DNA of 64,000 nucleotides from Straminergon stramineum (lineage: Eukaryota; Streptophyta; Bryopsida; Hypnales; Calliergonaceae), in contig OY987269.1 in the NCBI GenBank assembly GCA_963920665.1, positions 6,078,501-6,142,500 on the forward strand, read 5' to 3'. This document shows, piece after piece, positions 23,601-36,787 of this stretch (positions within the stretch are counted from its first letter, which is position 1; each line of letters starts with the position of its first letter). The notes beneath the pieces were generated by a model. It did not search any database. It saw only the letters and a list, made by a program, of their open reading frames with translations, and was not told the origin of the DNA. Both the position numbers and the translations under genes were made by a program.

Positions 23601-23831
23601 GCATACACCTGCACAGAAGATGCTTGAATTGTGATGAGAACAACACTTTCAAATTTTTTGTGAACGAGTCACAAAGCAAGAAATACATAGCGATGTTGGA
23701 ATAAAGCTAAATCTCCCCACCTTGAACACCCTACAAGAATGAACTACTTGTGAAGCGGTTGTAGATACCTATCTGCCTCATGGTTTACAACCCTGTCTAT
23801 ACAACGATTGCTGCAACTTTCACACCTGATT
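20630..23831. other. spacer with unidentified frames and a possible retroelement terminal region
   Basis: Two adjacent minus-strand open frames (20933-21235, 100 residues; 21247-21483, 78 residues) could be pieces of one decayed gene, but I recognise no domain. The segment 21640-22340 is more GC-rich, repeats short motifs (cagttggac, gaggtaccga) and ends near 'gtttctgtac' and 'ttgattgacaataagg'. This texture is often seen in LTR-retrotransposon terminal repeats, but no partner copy, primer-binding site or TG...CA boundary could be shown. The remainder to 23831 has nothing recognisable. Confidence 0.25.
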
Positions 23832-26643
23832 CTAGACACCTGCCAAGTACCTACCGTATCCTTCGGAAACGAGCCATTCATCAAAAAACTTTTGATAAGG
23901 GAAGTCCTCTAAGGTGAAAACTCGTTGCGAGAACATGCCGACTACTACTTGAATGTACTCCTCAAAATTATTGCGAAGCTTTGACTTTAGAAATCCAATG
24001 CTAGAAAATAACTGCTCATCTTCAACGAATCCTAGAACGTGCACTACAACCATCTCCGCAAGCTTGAGGAACTCACCAAAGTTCTATGTCAAGCTATTGT
24101 TGCTATCCAAGATACGCCACACCTTGGTTAAAGGATTCACATCATATGGTGGGAGTATAGTTGCACATGAGTTAGATTTCATACAAGTCTTAAATAGAAT
24201 ATGCTGGGAAATGAATGTTTCACGGTCAATCATCGGAGGGATCAAGAGTTTCTTGTCACCCTCCTCCAAGATTTTCCCATGGCCATAGGTGTCCATGAGA
24301 GTCCTCAAGTGATTGTCAAATGCCTCCTCAACATTCAACTAGCACCAATATTGAGGATAAAAATGCCAAATGCATTCATCTCATTGTGGGCAAGGAATCG
24401 GGCATCCAATTTTGCTATGAGCATTTTAGCGACACTTGGAATGAATGCCACAACCACAAAATACCCATGTAAGTTCTGCATGATTGTTGATTAAGCACAT
24501 AGCCAAGTCAATTATCAAGTGATTAAGCAAATGGTCAAGAAAACAATACTTGAGAGATTACAAAGACCACTAGAAGGATACATGAAAGAACAAAGATCAA
24601 CAAAAGACAAAATATGGAGAACTTATTGGTGCATTCAGCCTTGACTTTTACAAGCAAATTGACCCACACATCATGGTCCACTGGCCCTCCCCTATGCTCT
24701 ACATGAATCTACTCACCATGGCAAATGAAGGTTAGCACTACAAAGTTGTTGTTCAAATCACACAACCACTTGATGTGGATTTGTTCATGACTACATTCCA
24801 ATAGATTGTTAAAGCCCCAAAACTCGTCGGTGCTATATGAAGTCCCATTGTCCTCATACATCTAATACAAAGACACTTGGCACACTTTGATTGCAGCCAT
24901 GAAGTCACAAATATATACATCTCGTTTATGGGCAAAATTGACTAGTGTGTCAATTGCTTCAAGGAGTGGCAGAAGTGCATACATCCCTAGCATCGTATAA
25001 GGATTCAGAAGCAATTGTAGACAAGCCTATAGAGAACAATGTAACAACATGAGGAACCATGCATACAAAAATAGTGTCCGTGAATTCAAAGACGGCATTG
25101 TGGTTACTACAACCACAAGTCCAACACATAATACAATGGAATGAGATACTGAACACAAACCTCTACCTTATTGTTCTCATGCAAATCAATAGTCATCTTG
25201 TAGATCAATGTCCGGTACTCAGATAGAAGGCGTCAAAGTGTCTCTATGAGATAGACCCACTAGGTTTGTACATTTCATAGCATTTTTAGTCCCTTTGTTT
25301 CTGTGAGCTCCGCCAATTGCTTGAACTCCAAGAACCTCTTTGGACTTTTACAGGAGTAAAAGTAAGTCATTGAAAGGAGCTTCTCAATGTCTCCAAAAAT
25401 GCTAAGACCGGACAACGCCTTAAAGGCTAAGTTGCAACGATGGGTGACACAATAGATGCTAATGAAGAACAGGGCATGTTTCTTTTTAACTTGCTGAGTG
25501 ACACCTGATCGTGTTCTTTGTAGTGTGGAGGCCCCATCTGCCCCGAAACTGATGAGTTTTTTGGCTATAGAATTGGAATCAAGGCTCGTACCACTACTGA
25601 GTGCTCTCTACAATTAATTGAATAAGATTTTTTGTATTTCAGGTGCACTCAACCCACTGTAGAGATACTAATAGTGGAGTACGGATCTAGTTCTGGACAA
25701 TGTAAGTATACACTAATAGAAAACTATTGTTATCCACAACGGTTACTTTGTCAACCGTGACAGCTACAAACCTTGGAGATCCTAACAAACAACTCATTTC
25801 TTCAACTACTTGCTTATACATATAACTGAACTATCGTACCAATGTGCTAAGAGAAGGTTAGGAACAGCAAGCAATTTATACAAACCTAGATGAGATTGAA
25901 ACTCTAACATGGGACAACCATTGGAAAGCAACTGGAACAAAGTGGCGAATTGAACCCATTTATTTTTGGCCTCTAAAATTGTGCAATGATTCATCTGCTC
26001 AATGATTGTTGTTGGTGGCTTCATTGTGTACAACTTCATATTCCTATAGTGTTTGCATTGGGTAGCAATGTATTGCTTTCTCGCCTTCACCTTGTATTGG
26101 GGCAAATCTTTTTGGGTAGATCATTTGCCATCGTGCTTGAAAAGCATATCTGACTTTGGCACCATCACGCATAGCTTGCAGTCATTTGCACTGCAAATTC
26201 TGCACTTCGCCATATGGAGAATTCCATCTGTTGCCATGATCCCCTCTACCTATGGCAACTTTGAGGCCCACTTGGTCTGGAACTTACGGTAACAGTCGTA
26301 ATGAGTTTGTGCTCTTGATCGTGAATTGCCCGACTTGCTTCAACTTGGGCTACCTCTCTTTGACAATGGAGACTCGAAGTCAGAGTCTTCATTGGAGTCG
26401 TCATAGTGGATTGGCACTTCAACAAAATCGGCACTATTTGGTTCGGTTGAGTCCTCGGAAATGGTGATCAATGGGGATTTTGCGTTGAGTACAACTGTAT
26501 ACCCTAGAACTAGAGGGGGAACCAAGAGTTTTTGATGTCTCCATTGATATTGATGTACTTTGGCACCTTGTGATCAACCAGTCTCCATCATTGCTCGGGT
26601 ACTCTTCACCAAAAAGTGGCTCCACCCCTAGCACCTCGAGCAT
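23832..26643 (-). pseudogene. decayed hAT-superfamily transposase gene (ZNF862-like type)
   Basis: Reading the minus strand across several frames gives the order expected of ZNF862-type hAT transposases. An N-terminal TTF-type zinc-finger relic lies near 26190-26300 (KFQTKWASKLP, a stop, then MAKCRICSA). The core lies near 25420-25570, with SFGADGAST, a gap, then YCVTHRCNLAFKALSG. Farther on come MYEDNGTSYSTDEFWGFNN (about 24840) and, at 23832-24053, the C-terminal dimerisation region (FSSIGFLKSKLRNNFEEYI, MFSQRVFTLEDFPYQKFFDEW-like). Numerous stops and frameshifts separate these blocks, so no transposase can be made. Function in life would be cut-and-paste transposition with 8-bp target duplications. 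I could not fix the element's ends; a candidate end is the CTAGTGTTGAGGGG near 27546-27560. Confidence 0.75.
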
Positions 26644-29600
26644 TGAGCCATCAAAGACTAAAGAAAGTGGCTAACCCGCTTCTGCACCCTGTGAAGATTG
26701 AAAGTAAGAGTTCATTGTCTTTTTACATGATTCAATCTTGTGCAATTCTATAATCTTCCCCTTCCACTTCCACTTTGGCCACTACATCTTGCTAGAGTCC
26801 TCACGGCCTCACTCCATCACAAACAATTCACCATCCACAAAGAAAACAATGACAAATACACAATGACAACGAAGTGCTGCGTGAGAATAGAAGCCAGACA
26901 ATGTAGGAAGGAGATGAGGTAGAACAAAAACAGAGGACACTCATAAGGAAAATGAAGAATTCCTCACAATTTCAAGTGCATGCAAGGTAACTAACGTGCA
27001 TGACAATGCAAGACCTCCATTTTTGCAAACAACAAACAATAACAAACATAATTAACGAGTGACATGAAAATTCTCAATAGAGGACTACAACTAGCCTCCA
27101 TCATACACCCTATGAATTGCAAAGCCTTGGTGAGACGAGTAGCTTCCCTCCAAAAACAATAGGCGAAACTTGGTTGCAATGAAGGTGCAAGTGGCAAAAT
27201 CTTCATGGAACTCCACGAAACCTAAGGTGATTGAGCGCAAGCATCAACATCAAATCTCAGCAACTATGGCGACATAACCAAACTATCCGGAGCACAAAGT
27301 TGGGAGGAATGAAATGGAGTGGTGAAGTAGAGGAATTAATTTGTGGTTGAAGGTGCAACTTGAAAATGAAGGTGGCGATGACGCCCTAATCCCTCGATGA
27401 GACCACTATCGACATCTTGGCACCCCCTAGTCCACCTCAACCGCTAGAGTGGCGAGCAACCCGTCAATTTCATTCCTAGGCTCCCATAGCCATTTCACTA
27501 AAGGGAAGGAAAAGTGCAATTTGGCACCTCAGTGCCAAAAAAAATCCCTAGTGTTGAGGGGTTAAAATGGTGTGTACTTGTTAGAAAATGGTTTATTTAG
27601 GTAAAACCAACCAAATTGGTTTTGTGTTTTTTGTAGAGCTGGTATGATTGAATATAATACGGATTTAGTAGAAACAATTGGGTGGATGGAGCTATTGTGG
27701 ATTAACACACAAGTGGTTAAGGAATCTCACCCAAAAGCAATTGACTGTAAGCTTGTATCACATGTAGGAGATTAGCCAATGCAAAAAATTGTCCTTGTGA
27801 TTGTGACAACTTCTTGTGACCTGACCTGTTTGCTTTGTGTCTAGGTGTATTTGGATTTCGGTTGTTTTTTAGATGTTGGTAGAAGACTCATGTTAATTTT
27901 AGGTGTGTATGCTTTAATTTTGGTGACGCTAGTGTGTGAGCTTGAAAATGTGAGCCTATGAGTCTTGAGCCTTGGTGTCAATAGGTACCTTACAACCATT
28001 GAAGGTGCCTACAAATGGATATCCCATAACCATGAAAAGATGTCAATATTAGAGGTAGTTTTAACATAGGTGCTTCAGCTCCTAGGCTTGTGGGCTCAAG
28101 ATCTTAGGGTCACATGCTAGCAATCTTGTGGGTAATTTGCCTCTTCTTTGTAGAATTGAGGAACCTTGGGGGGATCCAAGAACACTCGATGCATCCTCTC
28201 CTTATCGAAATTTTCTAGTTAATTTCCTCTAGTATAGAATTCTAACTGGCCACTTTCTTTCAACTTCAAAGTTGCAAAGGCTACAATCGTCCTCTTTCAA
28301 TTCAATGACAGGATGGTTTTGAAACTAAACTCTACAAATTTCAATACATTGAATATTTATATAGGGGTATGGAGCGAGGATTGCATTCTACAAATAATCC
28401 TCAAGGAATACCCACCCTCACCCTGTTCCTAACACTCTAAGATCTTCAACGGCCAACCCTAAAGCGATCCCCACTTTGTCCAAGAACAAATCTACCTTCC
28501 AGAAAATTGGGTGTTAGCCTTGAATTTGGAATGGCAAGTGGCTTAAACAATCTAGCAATTTCATAAAAGCGGTGGCTATATATCTACTTTTTATTTTTAC
28601 ACATTGATCAATTGCCAATCCCACCAATTTCTTGTCCAATTTTGGTATCTCCATTTTTTCACTCAAACCAATTATTTTTCCAAAGGCATTAATTAACAAT
28701 GAACCAATTATTGATTTTTCCCATACATGGATTCAATTTCCTTACAAAACAAAATTGAAACTATTGGTAAATAAGTTAGATGACTCCATTGTGGGCAAGA
28801 TTGCTTACTAACCTGTCTTGTGGGATAGTTGAAAATTGAAGTTTACCCCTATAAATAGAATGAAATTATGATTTCCAACAAACTATGAATTTGTTGTGAA
28901 ATTTTGAACTATGCAACCCAATAGCCTTGATGAGTGACTAAACCCCAAAACTAACATAAATTTGAGGATATTGTATCATTCAATAGTGAGTGTGGTAGTA
29001 TCTACAAATTCTAAGTGTTTTGTATAGCGACAAACATATGTCACTGTACACTTGAATTTATGAATTAACGAATATGTATGTCTTTGTAAAATAATTGAGT
29101 ACTTCCCCTGTATTTATATTTATGTAAAGCTTTGAAAGTGCAATTATTGATATGGGATAATACATATTACATTATCTATATTCATATATTATCAATATAA
29201 CTTTGTCAGCATTTTGCATCAATACCTATATCTATACATTGTACTATACTATAACCACATATACTATGCTATAATCTTATATATATATATATAATTAATA
29301 CTAAAGTTTTATAGTTTTGGTTTGAGGGATGGGCTACATCAAGAACTTGAAGGCATGTGAACATGGTGTTGTGATGGTGCATTGAAATGCAATTCAATTA
29401 TTTTGGTGCCAACCTCCAAACCAACCTAGTATGGATAAATGACACTAAAATGACAAGTATGTGGGCCTTTGGTGTCAAAATGGCACCAAAATAATTTGGC
29501 CCAACTTTTATAATGTAGGTCAATCCAAAACTCTCTTTATGTTTTTGCCACTTTTTTTTACCTTCTTCAACAAAGCCAATAGCCTTTAACTTTTCATAGA

Positions 29601-30479
29601 ATGAGATTCTTCCATTGTACATGGTTATTTTTTGGACTTTTTCTTTTGCATTATGTAAGTTACATACCAACCAAATTTCCAAAATAAAGGATGAGTTTTG
29701 CAAAAGTTGCCAAGTATCCATTCCCATAAAAATGCAACACCTTCACATTGACTATAATAGAAAACAAAAACCTAAGTACATACAATCAAAATGAGTGCCT
29801 ACTATCTAGTCTCAATCTTTGGTACATATGAAGACAATACTTTGAAAGTTGATAATTCATTACTTTGGTGTTCCAAACATGCAAACTAAAGTCAAATACA
29901 TTTTTCTTTTACTTACTAATGATATCCAATAAAAACAATTTATGTTTAATAATATTGTAGCAAATGACCAAGGGTGGCAAAAATATTTCTAAAATAAATA
30001 AAGGAGTTTTAAAAAATCATTTTTCAATATCAAATATTTTATATGGAAAAAAATAAGTCTTCCTACTTTTAGGCAATTGCTAAATCGTAAATCAAAATTT
30101 TAATAAATTATTGGGTATAAAATACCATCCCTAGAATTAATTTTGTTCAATTGCTATTAGTGACAATTGTAGATGTACTTAAGGTAAACCATCCCATCAT
30201 AGTCACTTAGTCCATTGCAAGTACCTAGGAAAAGATAGGTTACCATCTTGCATTCAACATATAATAGACATTCTTCAATAAATGAAATTTGGGCCATTCT
30301 TCAATAATGGGTTGAGATAGTGGCCAAAATCATAGTCTTGGGTGACTATAATGGATTGATTTAGTGACCACAATAGGAACATTTAATCTAGTAAGTATAA
30401 AACCATTACAAAAGTAGCTATTTTAGGGCTTTGATGTTGTGCCATTTTAGAGAACATTGTGATTAACTTAAGGTCTACA
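26644..30479. other. AT-rich spacer
   Basis: No gene recognised. It probably includes the 5' flank of the decayed hAT element to about 27560, where a GGGGTTAA (27558-27565) could be either a hAT end or another TTAA-family end. A TA microsatellite lies at about 29279-29293. The block 30170-30480 resembles the inside of the element at 52846-53542 (shared 'aatttgggcca', 'agtgacc' and 'caataggaac' blocks), so it is a dispersed repeat. Confidence 0.35.
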
Positions 30480-30595
30480 CACCTAAAAGGAATTCTCCTA
30501 ATTGTGCCACCTATCTACAACAGTCCAAGATTTCAAGCTTGAAATCTTAGACAACTATAGATAGATGGCACAAATAGGAGAGTGTCTCTTAGGTG
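30480..30595. mobile_element. 116-bp loopless fold-back element (MITE-like hairpin) behind DBR1
   Basis: The sequence is an inverted repeat with its axis at 30537/30538 (atttcaagcttgaaat at the centre) and ends cacctaa...ttaggtg. About 80% of the 58-bp arms are complementary. It lies about 280 bp downstream of the DBR1 stop codon, so a long DBR1 3'UTR could include it. It may be a fold-back transposon or a hairpin-RNA-forming element. Confidence 0.7.
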
Positions 30596-30874
30596 AGAAA
30601 GATAACAATGGCGGATGAACCTTTTTGTTGGTTTTGGGATAGTCAACATACCCTTTTGGACATGATGCTTTTCAAAAGAAGACATTCAGTTTCACAAATA
30701 GCTGAATTTCCCCTGGAAAAATGTACAGTTCCTCAGCATGCAAGACCTATCCGTACTCCTGTTTTACAACATCTTGATGACGAACAAGTAACATTTACAA
30801 AATTGTCCAATACCCCAAATTAGGATTCTTTAGCATCTTGACAATCAAGAGGCGAAGAGTGGTACCTAGGATTA

Positions 30875-33800
30875 TCAATCTTCATCTTCGCAGAGCACTA
30901 TTTCATCTGGGTCTGTTACTGAATGTCTGGATCTGGATTCCAACTCATCTATATCATCAGCAATTAAATCACCTCCATTGTCTGGCACTTCTAAGTCTTC
31001 ATCTTCATCTTCTATTAGAATCTCATTTGGATCTTTCTCCACCGGCCCTATATTCAAAGCATTAAGCCGTATCAAGGACTAACTCGTTGTCAGATTACCA
31101 TATTTCATAACACAACAGAGGGTTGCACAAAAACCATAAATTGCAGGAGCATTTCTTGGAAGAGACGTAAATGTCTGAGAATTCCACAAAAATGGAAGTC
31201 CAAATTATCATTGCCGCGCATATAACTAAATTTCCTTAGAAGAAACCCTAGCGAGCTCAAACTATAACAGGGAGAAGATCTATGCAGAACAATCCAGAAG
31301 GACCGATAAGTACCTGGCAAAGCAACTGGAGATTGTCCGGGGCTTGATTTCAAGGCGTGATCTAGTAGGTACGGTAGCTCCAAGACCTCTAGAAAGGTCT
31401 CAGTTTGAGGATTGCGCACATGACCTGCTTTGGAAATAAGAAGTTAACAAAATAAAAAATCACCAGTCAGATTGAATTGCACTCTTAGTCGTTACAGAAA
31501 CCTTCAAACCTACAAGAAAATCAGGACTGGAGCTCTAAAACCCATGCGAAGGGACCACATATTGTTTGAAACCATTATCTGTCCAGATGAATACATTTTT
31601 GGTAAAATACTTTTTTTCGAGAAGTAAAAGAGGAGATACCTGGCGATTGACCAGCATTGCCCCGAGGTTGATTTGCTTGGTAGGGCGGAGCTGTCATGCT
31701 GAATTGCACCGAAATGGCTGATCCTCTCTCAGCCAGTCGATTTTTCACCCAGTGACGCTGTACCTCCAGGTTCAAAGAATGTCTCCTGTCAAAGACCACA
31801 GAAAGTGCGTTAGGGTTATAGCACACGCAGCATCCGGGTTTTAGGGTCTTTCAGACATCAGAATTAGCGGGTTGGAAGCAAACAGAAAAGCGAAGCTCTC
31901 AGTATCATGGTAAAATAAGGTAAGGAATGTGTGCAAGAGCCATGCTGATGAGAGTAGCAGAGGACCCTAGCAAGCTGTCACTCACAGTTGCATAGGTTGC
32001 CGAGTTAAGGGAAAATACGGATGATATGCCCGAGTAATAGCCAGCCATTCCTCATCATGCATAAATTCCAATGGTCCCTTAGCTGCTGGCATGTCAACCA
32101 TCTGAACTTGTTCAGAAAGAAGTAAAACAATCAGTATGGCATGTCTCATTTTTGGTACTGCATAAGCATACCAAACAGCAAATGACCCTCAGTACCAATC
32201 TGAATGCAAAAGTGCAGTATCAACTTATTAATTGCAAAAGCATGCAAGAAGTTACTAAGAAAATTGCAAACGATATAACATATTATTATAACTGGTTTGG
32301 CAACATCGACATAGACTCAACTAAAAACATGTCTAACCTTGTAACTGCAGCTGTAGTTCTGTGACAGTCTTGGATTCCATCAAAGAGAGCAAATGGATGA
32401 ATGCAGAGCCTACAAGAAATTGCACAGAAAAGAGGTGATTATAGAAGCACCTGCAAGAAATTGCGATGAGGAAGGCACTTGTCAAGTGCCAGAAACCTCG
32501 TAGCCCTATTACTGTCAGGATGCCGAACGAGAGCAGCAAATTTTGTGTGAAGATGGGCCGAGAACCAGTAATCGGGACACAACTTATGTAGCAGCTCCTT
32601 ACCGGCTACGCTTCCTAGCCTGTTCTCCTGGATCTGCCAAGAAACAGAAAAAATTTGGTTGAGGATGCTTAAATGCAATCAAAGGTCCCTCTCCAGGTCG
32701 AATGAGGAACTGCAATATATCTCTGGCGTGGTTGTAGGCTCCTAACTTAAAGTCAGATCCAAAAATTCAAAGAATCTTTCCTGTTCTAAATTGCTAATGG
32801 AGACGGACCGGATTTCTAAGGATACTGTAGATATAAAAAACACAGCTTCGATGACGATGACTTACCTCTTGCTGGAAATAGGGCTTATGCCGGAGAAGTT
32901 GCTGCACGTCCCCATATTGTGTAATTCCTTCAGGCCAGTCGTGTGAAACAAATATATCAATTCCTCCTTCCAGTTGCAAAAGCTTCTTGACATCGTACTC
33001 TCTCACATGATAGATTGATCGGATGTCACTATCGTTATATGGAACACGCTCGAAGTGACCTGCTTGTCAAAGATAAACACAACTTAGATTGGTCTGCAAA
33101 GACCACGAGCACACAGGTCCCTTACGATGAGGATTCTAAAATCGCTAAGAACCTGATCCCATCTCCCATACTCACCCCCATTACCAACAACAACTCATCG
33201 ATTGGTGAGCCATCAATTAGAAGATGTATAAGCACGACTTAAGATAAAATGTCCATGGCCACTGATCTTTGAGTACAAACATGGTTTTCTATTGTCAATC
33301 ATAGTGGTGTACAACTCCCACCTAGAAATTGCATAAGAATTCATAAAGAGTGACTGATATTTGATCTCAACAGATTTGGCTCTTCTACCCAGAGATCTCT
33401 CCAGAGCTTTGTATATCTCCCCCAAACCAAACTCCTAAATAAATTAGGATGATTAAAGTGACGGAAATAGTATCATCTACCTTATATGCCTCCCAACCTC
33501 AGATGCACGTGCGTCAAAGACGCTCCACGAAACCAGAACAAGAGAGCTATGAGAGAGTATCAAACAAGCTAGACTTGCTAGAACATACATCTACTCAAGA
33601 GTTTTTCTGCTCGACATGCATTCCACTCATAATGTTTTTGTGATCAGGGAAGTTGGGAACGTGCCTTTCCGGTAGTCACCCTGCTTGAAGATGCCCGAGA
33701 GTCCACCAATCCGAACACCTCCAAATTTCACAACTCCTGCAAACCCCATGAAATAAATGTTCGGCGCTACAAATCCACCGTAGTATCTGACCTGGCCCAT

Positions 33801-35036
33801 GCACCCACAATGAAATGCTGAAAACCCGGAATCAAAAACCTGGAATCTAAGGTAGAAGAAATCCTCGACCTTATATCTCCCCGACAAGCAAAGTCGCTAT
33901 GACGACGCTCACAAAAGGACAGAACTAGGTCTACAAAGGCATATCAATACATACATTTGAAATTTTCCAAATGACCCTCATTTACCATAGCACGGTTCAC
34001 ATGCTGAAGCGAAGGTATGAAGATAATACTTACAACTCCCACAGGTAATTCGACGCCTCATGGTTTCCGCCCACAAAAAGAGTGGGATAGGGTGCACGTT
34101 CAACTCCAGAGTAATACTTCCAAAAGCTGTTCATCGCACGAAACTTCGGTGGGCAATTCAAAGACAGCAGATCTTCCTCATTCCTCACAGCCTGAAACAA
34201 TCGTCAACCTCGAGTCACGATACGAGTTTTCTGCATTATTAAATTCAAAAAAGACTAAGGGTGGTCTAAAACCCTAAACCCTGAATTGCTAATGTTACAA
34301 ATAATATCAACATGCGAGGTGTTGTGCAATGTAGCAACGTCACAGAAGTGCAACATGACCTTCCTAGACAATACCGTCAGTTGCGATCAAGGAGTAAGCG
34401 CTACATAACCCCTAAATCTTAAATCCTAAAACCTAGATAGCGAAAGTTACATCCACCAAATAATCTTAACGACAAGTGAGGGTGTTATGCAAAGTAGCAA
34501 CATCACAGAAGTGCAAACTGGCCTTCCTAGACAACATAGTCCGTCGCCATCCAGGACTAAGCGCGATCTAAACCCTAAATCTTAAACCCTAGACCCAAGA
34601 TTGCTACAGTTACATAAAATAATCTTAACGATATGTGAGGAATTATGCAACCCAGCAACTTCACGAAGGCGACCTACTCTTCTTAGACAATATCTTCAAT
34701 TGCCATAAAAAAACAAAAAACAAACAAACAAAGGATACCATTGGAAGACACAACTAATCCCGCGTGATAAAAATCATGAGTGGTCTGTCTGTAGGAAATT
34801 ATTGATCAACCTGGAAATCGCCGCAGCAGATGAGGAGGTCGATTTTGACATTTTCCACTTTCTCCAGGTGCTGCAGAGTAGCATAGATATTGTCCAAGTC
34901 GCCATGTGCGCAACCCTCAACAGCAATCTGAGACAACTCATTCTGATTTTAGAACATCCTGGTCCAGAATCATAAACTAGACGAAAACAACAAGAATCAA
35001 AAGAAGAATCGAAGAAGAAAATTTCTTCACCTTCAT
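30875..35036 (-). CDS. DBR1: RNA lariat debranching enzyme
   Basis: DBR1 cuts the 2'-5' phosphodiester bond of excised intron lariats in the nucleus. Exons fit by frame: 35036-35031 (only Met-Lys), 34927-34811, 34191-34034, 33786-33665, 33059-32866, 32633-32451, 32101-31986, 31785-31640, 31424-31314, and a final acidic exon ending with the stop at 30875 whose start (about 31080) I could not join in phase. Total is about 450 residues, slightly longer than is usual in plants. Metallophosphoesterase motifs are intact: GCAHGDLD (7-14), CCGDFQ (36-41), GGNHEA (82-87), SHDWP (173-177) and SAHLHTKF (224-231). The family stretches [19 protein letters not shown] and [15 protein letters not shown] are also clear. 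Exon 4 ends AAAG|GCACG, so intron 4 appears to be GC-AG. Intron 2 carries a tandem repeat. The C-terminus is Asp/Glu-rich. Confidence 0.93.
34268..34706 (-). repeat. three diverged tandem units (about 140-160 bp) in DBR1 intron 2
   Basis: Units begin near 34268, 34408 and 34570, each with aaaccctaaa- or aacccctaaa-type sequence. They share 'gttaca', 'aataatcttaac' or 'aataatatcaac', 'gtagcaac', 'tcacagaagtgcaa' and 'ccttcctagacaa'. The units are diverged by roughly a quarter of positions. Confidence 0.8.
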
Positions 35037-36787
35037 CGTAACGATTGTCTGCAGCCCTGAACCCTAAATTTCCGACGAAGCGCAAACAGATTGAGCAGCG
35101 ATTTGTGACCAAGAAATTTCAGGAACTCAGGAATTCCCCAAATGTAGAGCTTTGTGACGGGAAACCCTACCGACACTCGAGTGAATGGCTAATCTACGAA
35201 TCAGCGTTCTTTCTAAGGACACTAGTTTGGACTTCCTCCCTCCTAAAATGATCTTCCGGTTGGACAAAATGTTTAGGAACTAAGTTATTAGACATTGACT
35301 TTGAGTTCACATGAACACCACCAAAGGAGATTACTGCACCAACTAATGCAATACAACATCTCATTGGTTATTTAAAATCTGAAACAAAATGAAAATAAAC
35401 CCAAAATTGGAAACTGGCATCTCCAAAATTTAACTAGCCAATCTACAAATGTTTGTGAGGTAATCAATCCTATTTCTACCATGTGACTATTTCCTCCACC
35501 TTTCATGAGGCACTATTTTTGCCAACAAATCAACCTAAAATTGTCCATTTTCAATTTATGAGAGATTAGGTTGCTTGTGGCCAAATTGGGAGGTGAATGT
35601 GGCCAAAGTAAAGGTATAAGTGGTGACAATATACTCTGAAAAGTTGTTGTTAGGAGCAATGACATTTTGAGTAGCAACTTCTTGCCAAAGCAAGTGGCCA
35701 TAATGGACTCATGGCATAGCGATTAGTATTTGGGGTTTTGTCAATTTTAGGATGGAGCATGACTATTATCAATTCTCTACATTTTCAATGTAGGGGACTC
35801 TAGTTTCTCTTATGAATTTTTTGGCTACACTCCCAAAAATTAGAAATATTACAAACTCACTTTGAAAAATCTGAAATCACTTCCTACTAGCTTCATTGTT
35901 AATTACGCATATTTGAAAGAAAAATTGATTTTCTCTTGTACTTCAAGGGAATCAAACTAGAAATTGTAGTAGCAATAGTGTTAGTTACCTTACATTCTAT
36001 TTGTAGAATACCAAACAAAGTAAGAATTTTAAGATTCAAGTGTAATGTTTAGCTCATTTTCTATTTAATCAAGTGACTTGGACTATAAAATCCTTAGTCA
36101 ATTTGAGAGAATTGTTGAAAATTTCAAAATAAATAGATAAAGATTGTAATTCTAATATAATCTTTTATGCTTAAACAATAGAAAATACTAAATTTTGTGA
36201 GAATTCTTTTGCAAATATGCTCTGAATTTTTTGAGGTAGTAAATGTATTTTCTAAATTTTATGTACATGTCTTTGTTTATATCTTTGTAAAAGTATATTG
36301 TTTACTTCAATTCTAGCAAAATTGGCTATGAAAGAAGGTTATTTGACTTATTTCTTGAAGATCAATTCAAGTTCTACATTGGATGTATGAAGGATTGTTT
36401 GGACAAAACATCATCTCGAAGTATTCTACAAATCATCCAAAATATGAACTTAAGAGTACTTCCCTACTATATGCACTATACAAAAAAAAATTGTGGGGAG
36501 CACAAGGCATTGTATTTGTACCATCCACAAATGTAGCGCCACATTTTCACCCATTAGAGACACATTTTGTTGATTATCCGGGCTTCAACCCAATGAATAA
36601 TTTTTTCCAAAGAGAGTTCTTATTATATTGCCCTATACTCTAATCCAAAGGGACTTTCTTTAGTAATAGACTAGTATGTAGGTGTAGGAAAAATATGAGA
36701 AAACATGATTGATCAACTCAAATGTAGTTGAAGAAAACATTTATATTACAGAATTTTTTTGATGACATCAAACAAGTGATTTATGGT
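35037..36787. other. DBR1 upstream region, then AT-rich spacer
   Basis: The first 230 bp are less AT-rich and are the presumed DBR1 promoter and leader. Beyond that no gene is recognised; the 86-residue open frame at 36383-36643 has no known domain. Confidence 0.4.

Noticed and set aside
32365..32437. Possible extra DBR1 exon between exons 6 and 7 with AG and GT at its ends
   Set aside because: In the required phase it contains a stop, and exons 6 and 7 join cleanly without it. It could only be a rare alternative exon.
33015..33242. Plus-strand frame containing PYDEDSK, resembling a DBR1 stretch
   Set aside because: It lies on the wrong strand inside DBR1 intron 4; the true exon 5 on the minus strand carries the real HFERVPYND sequence.
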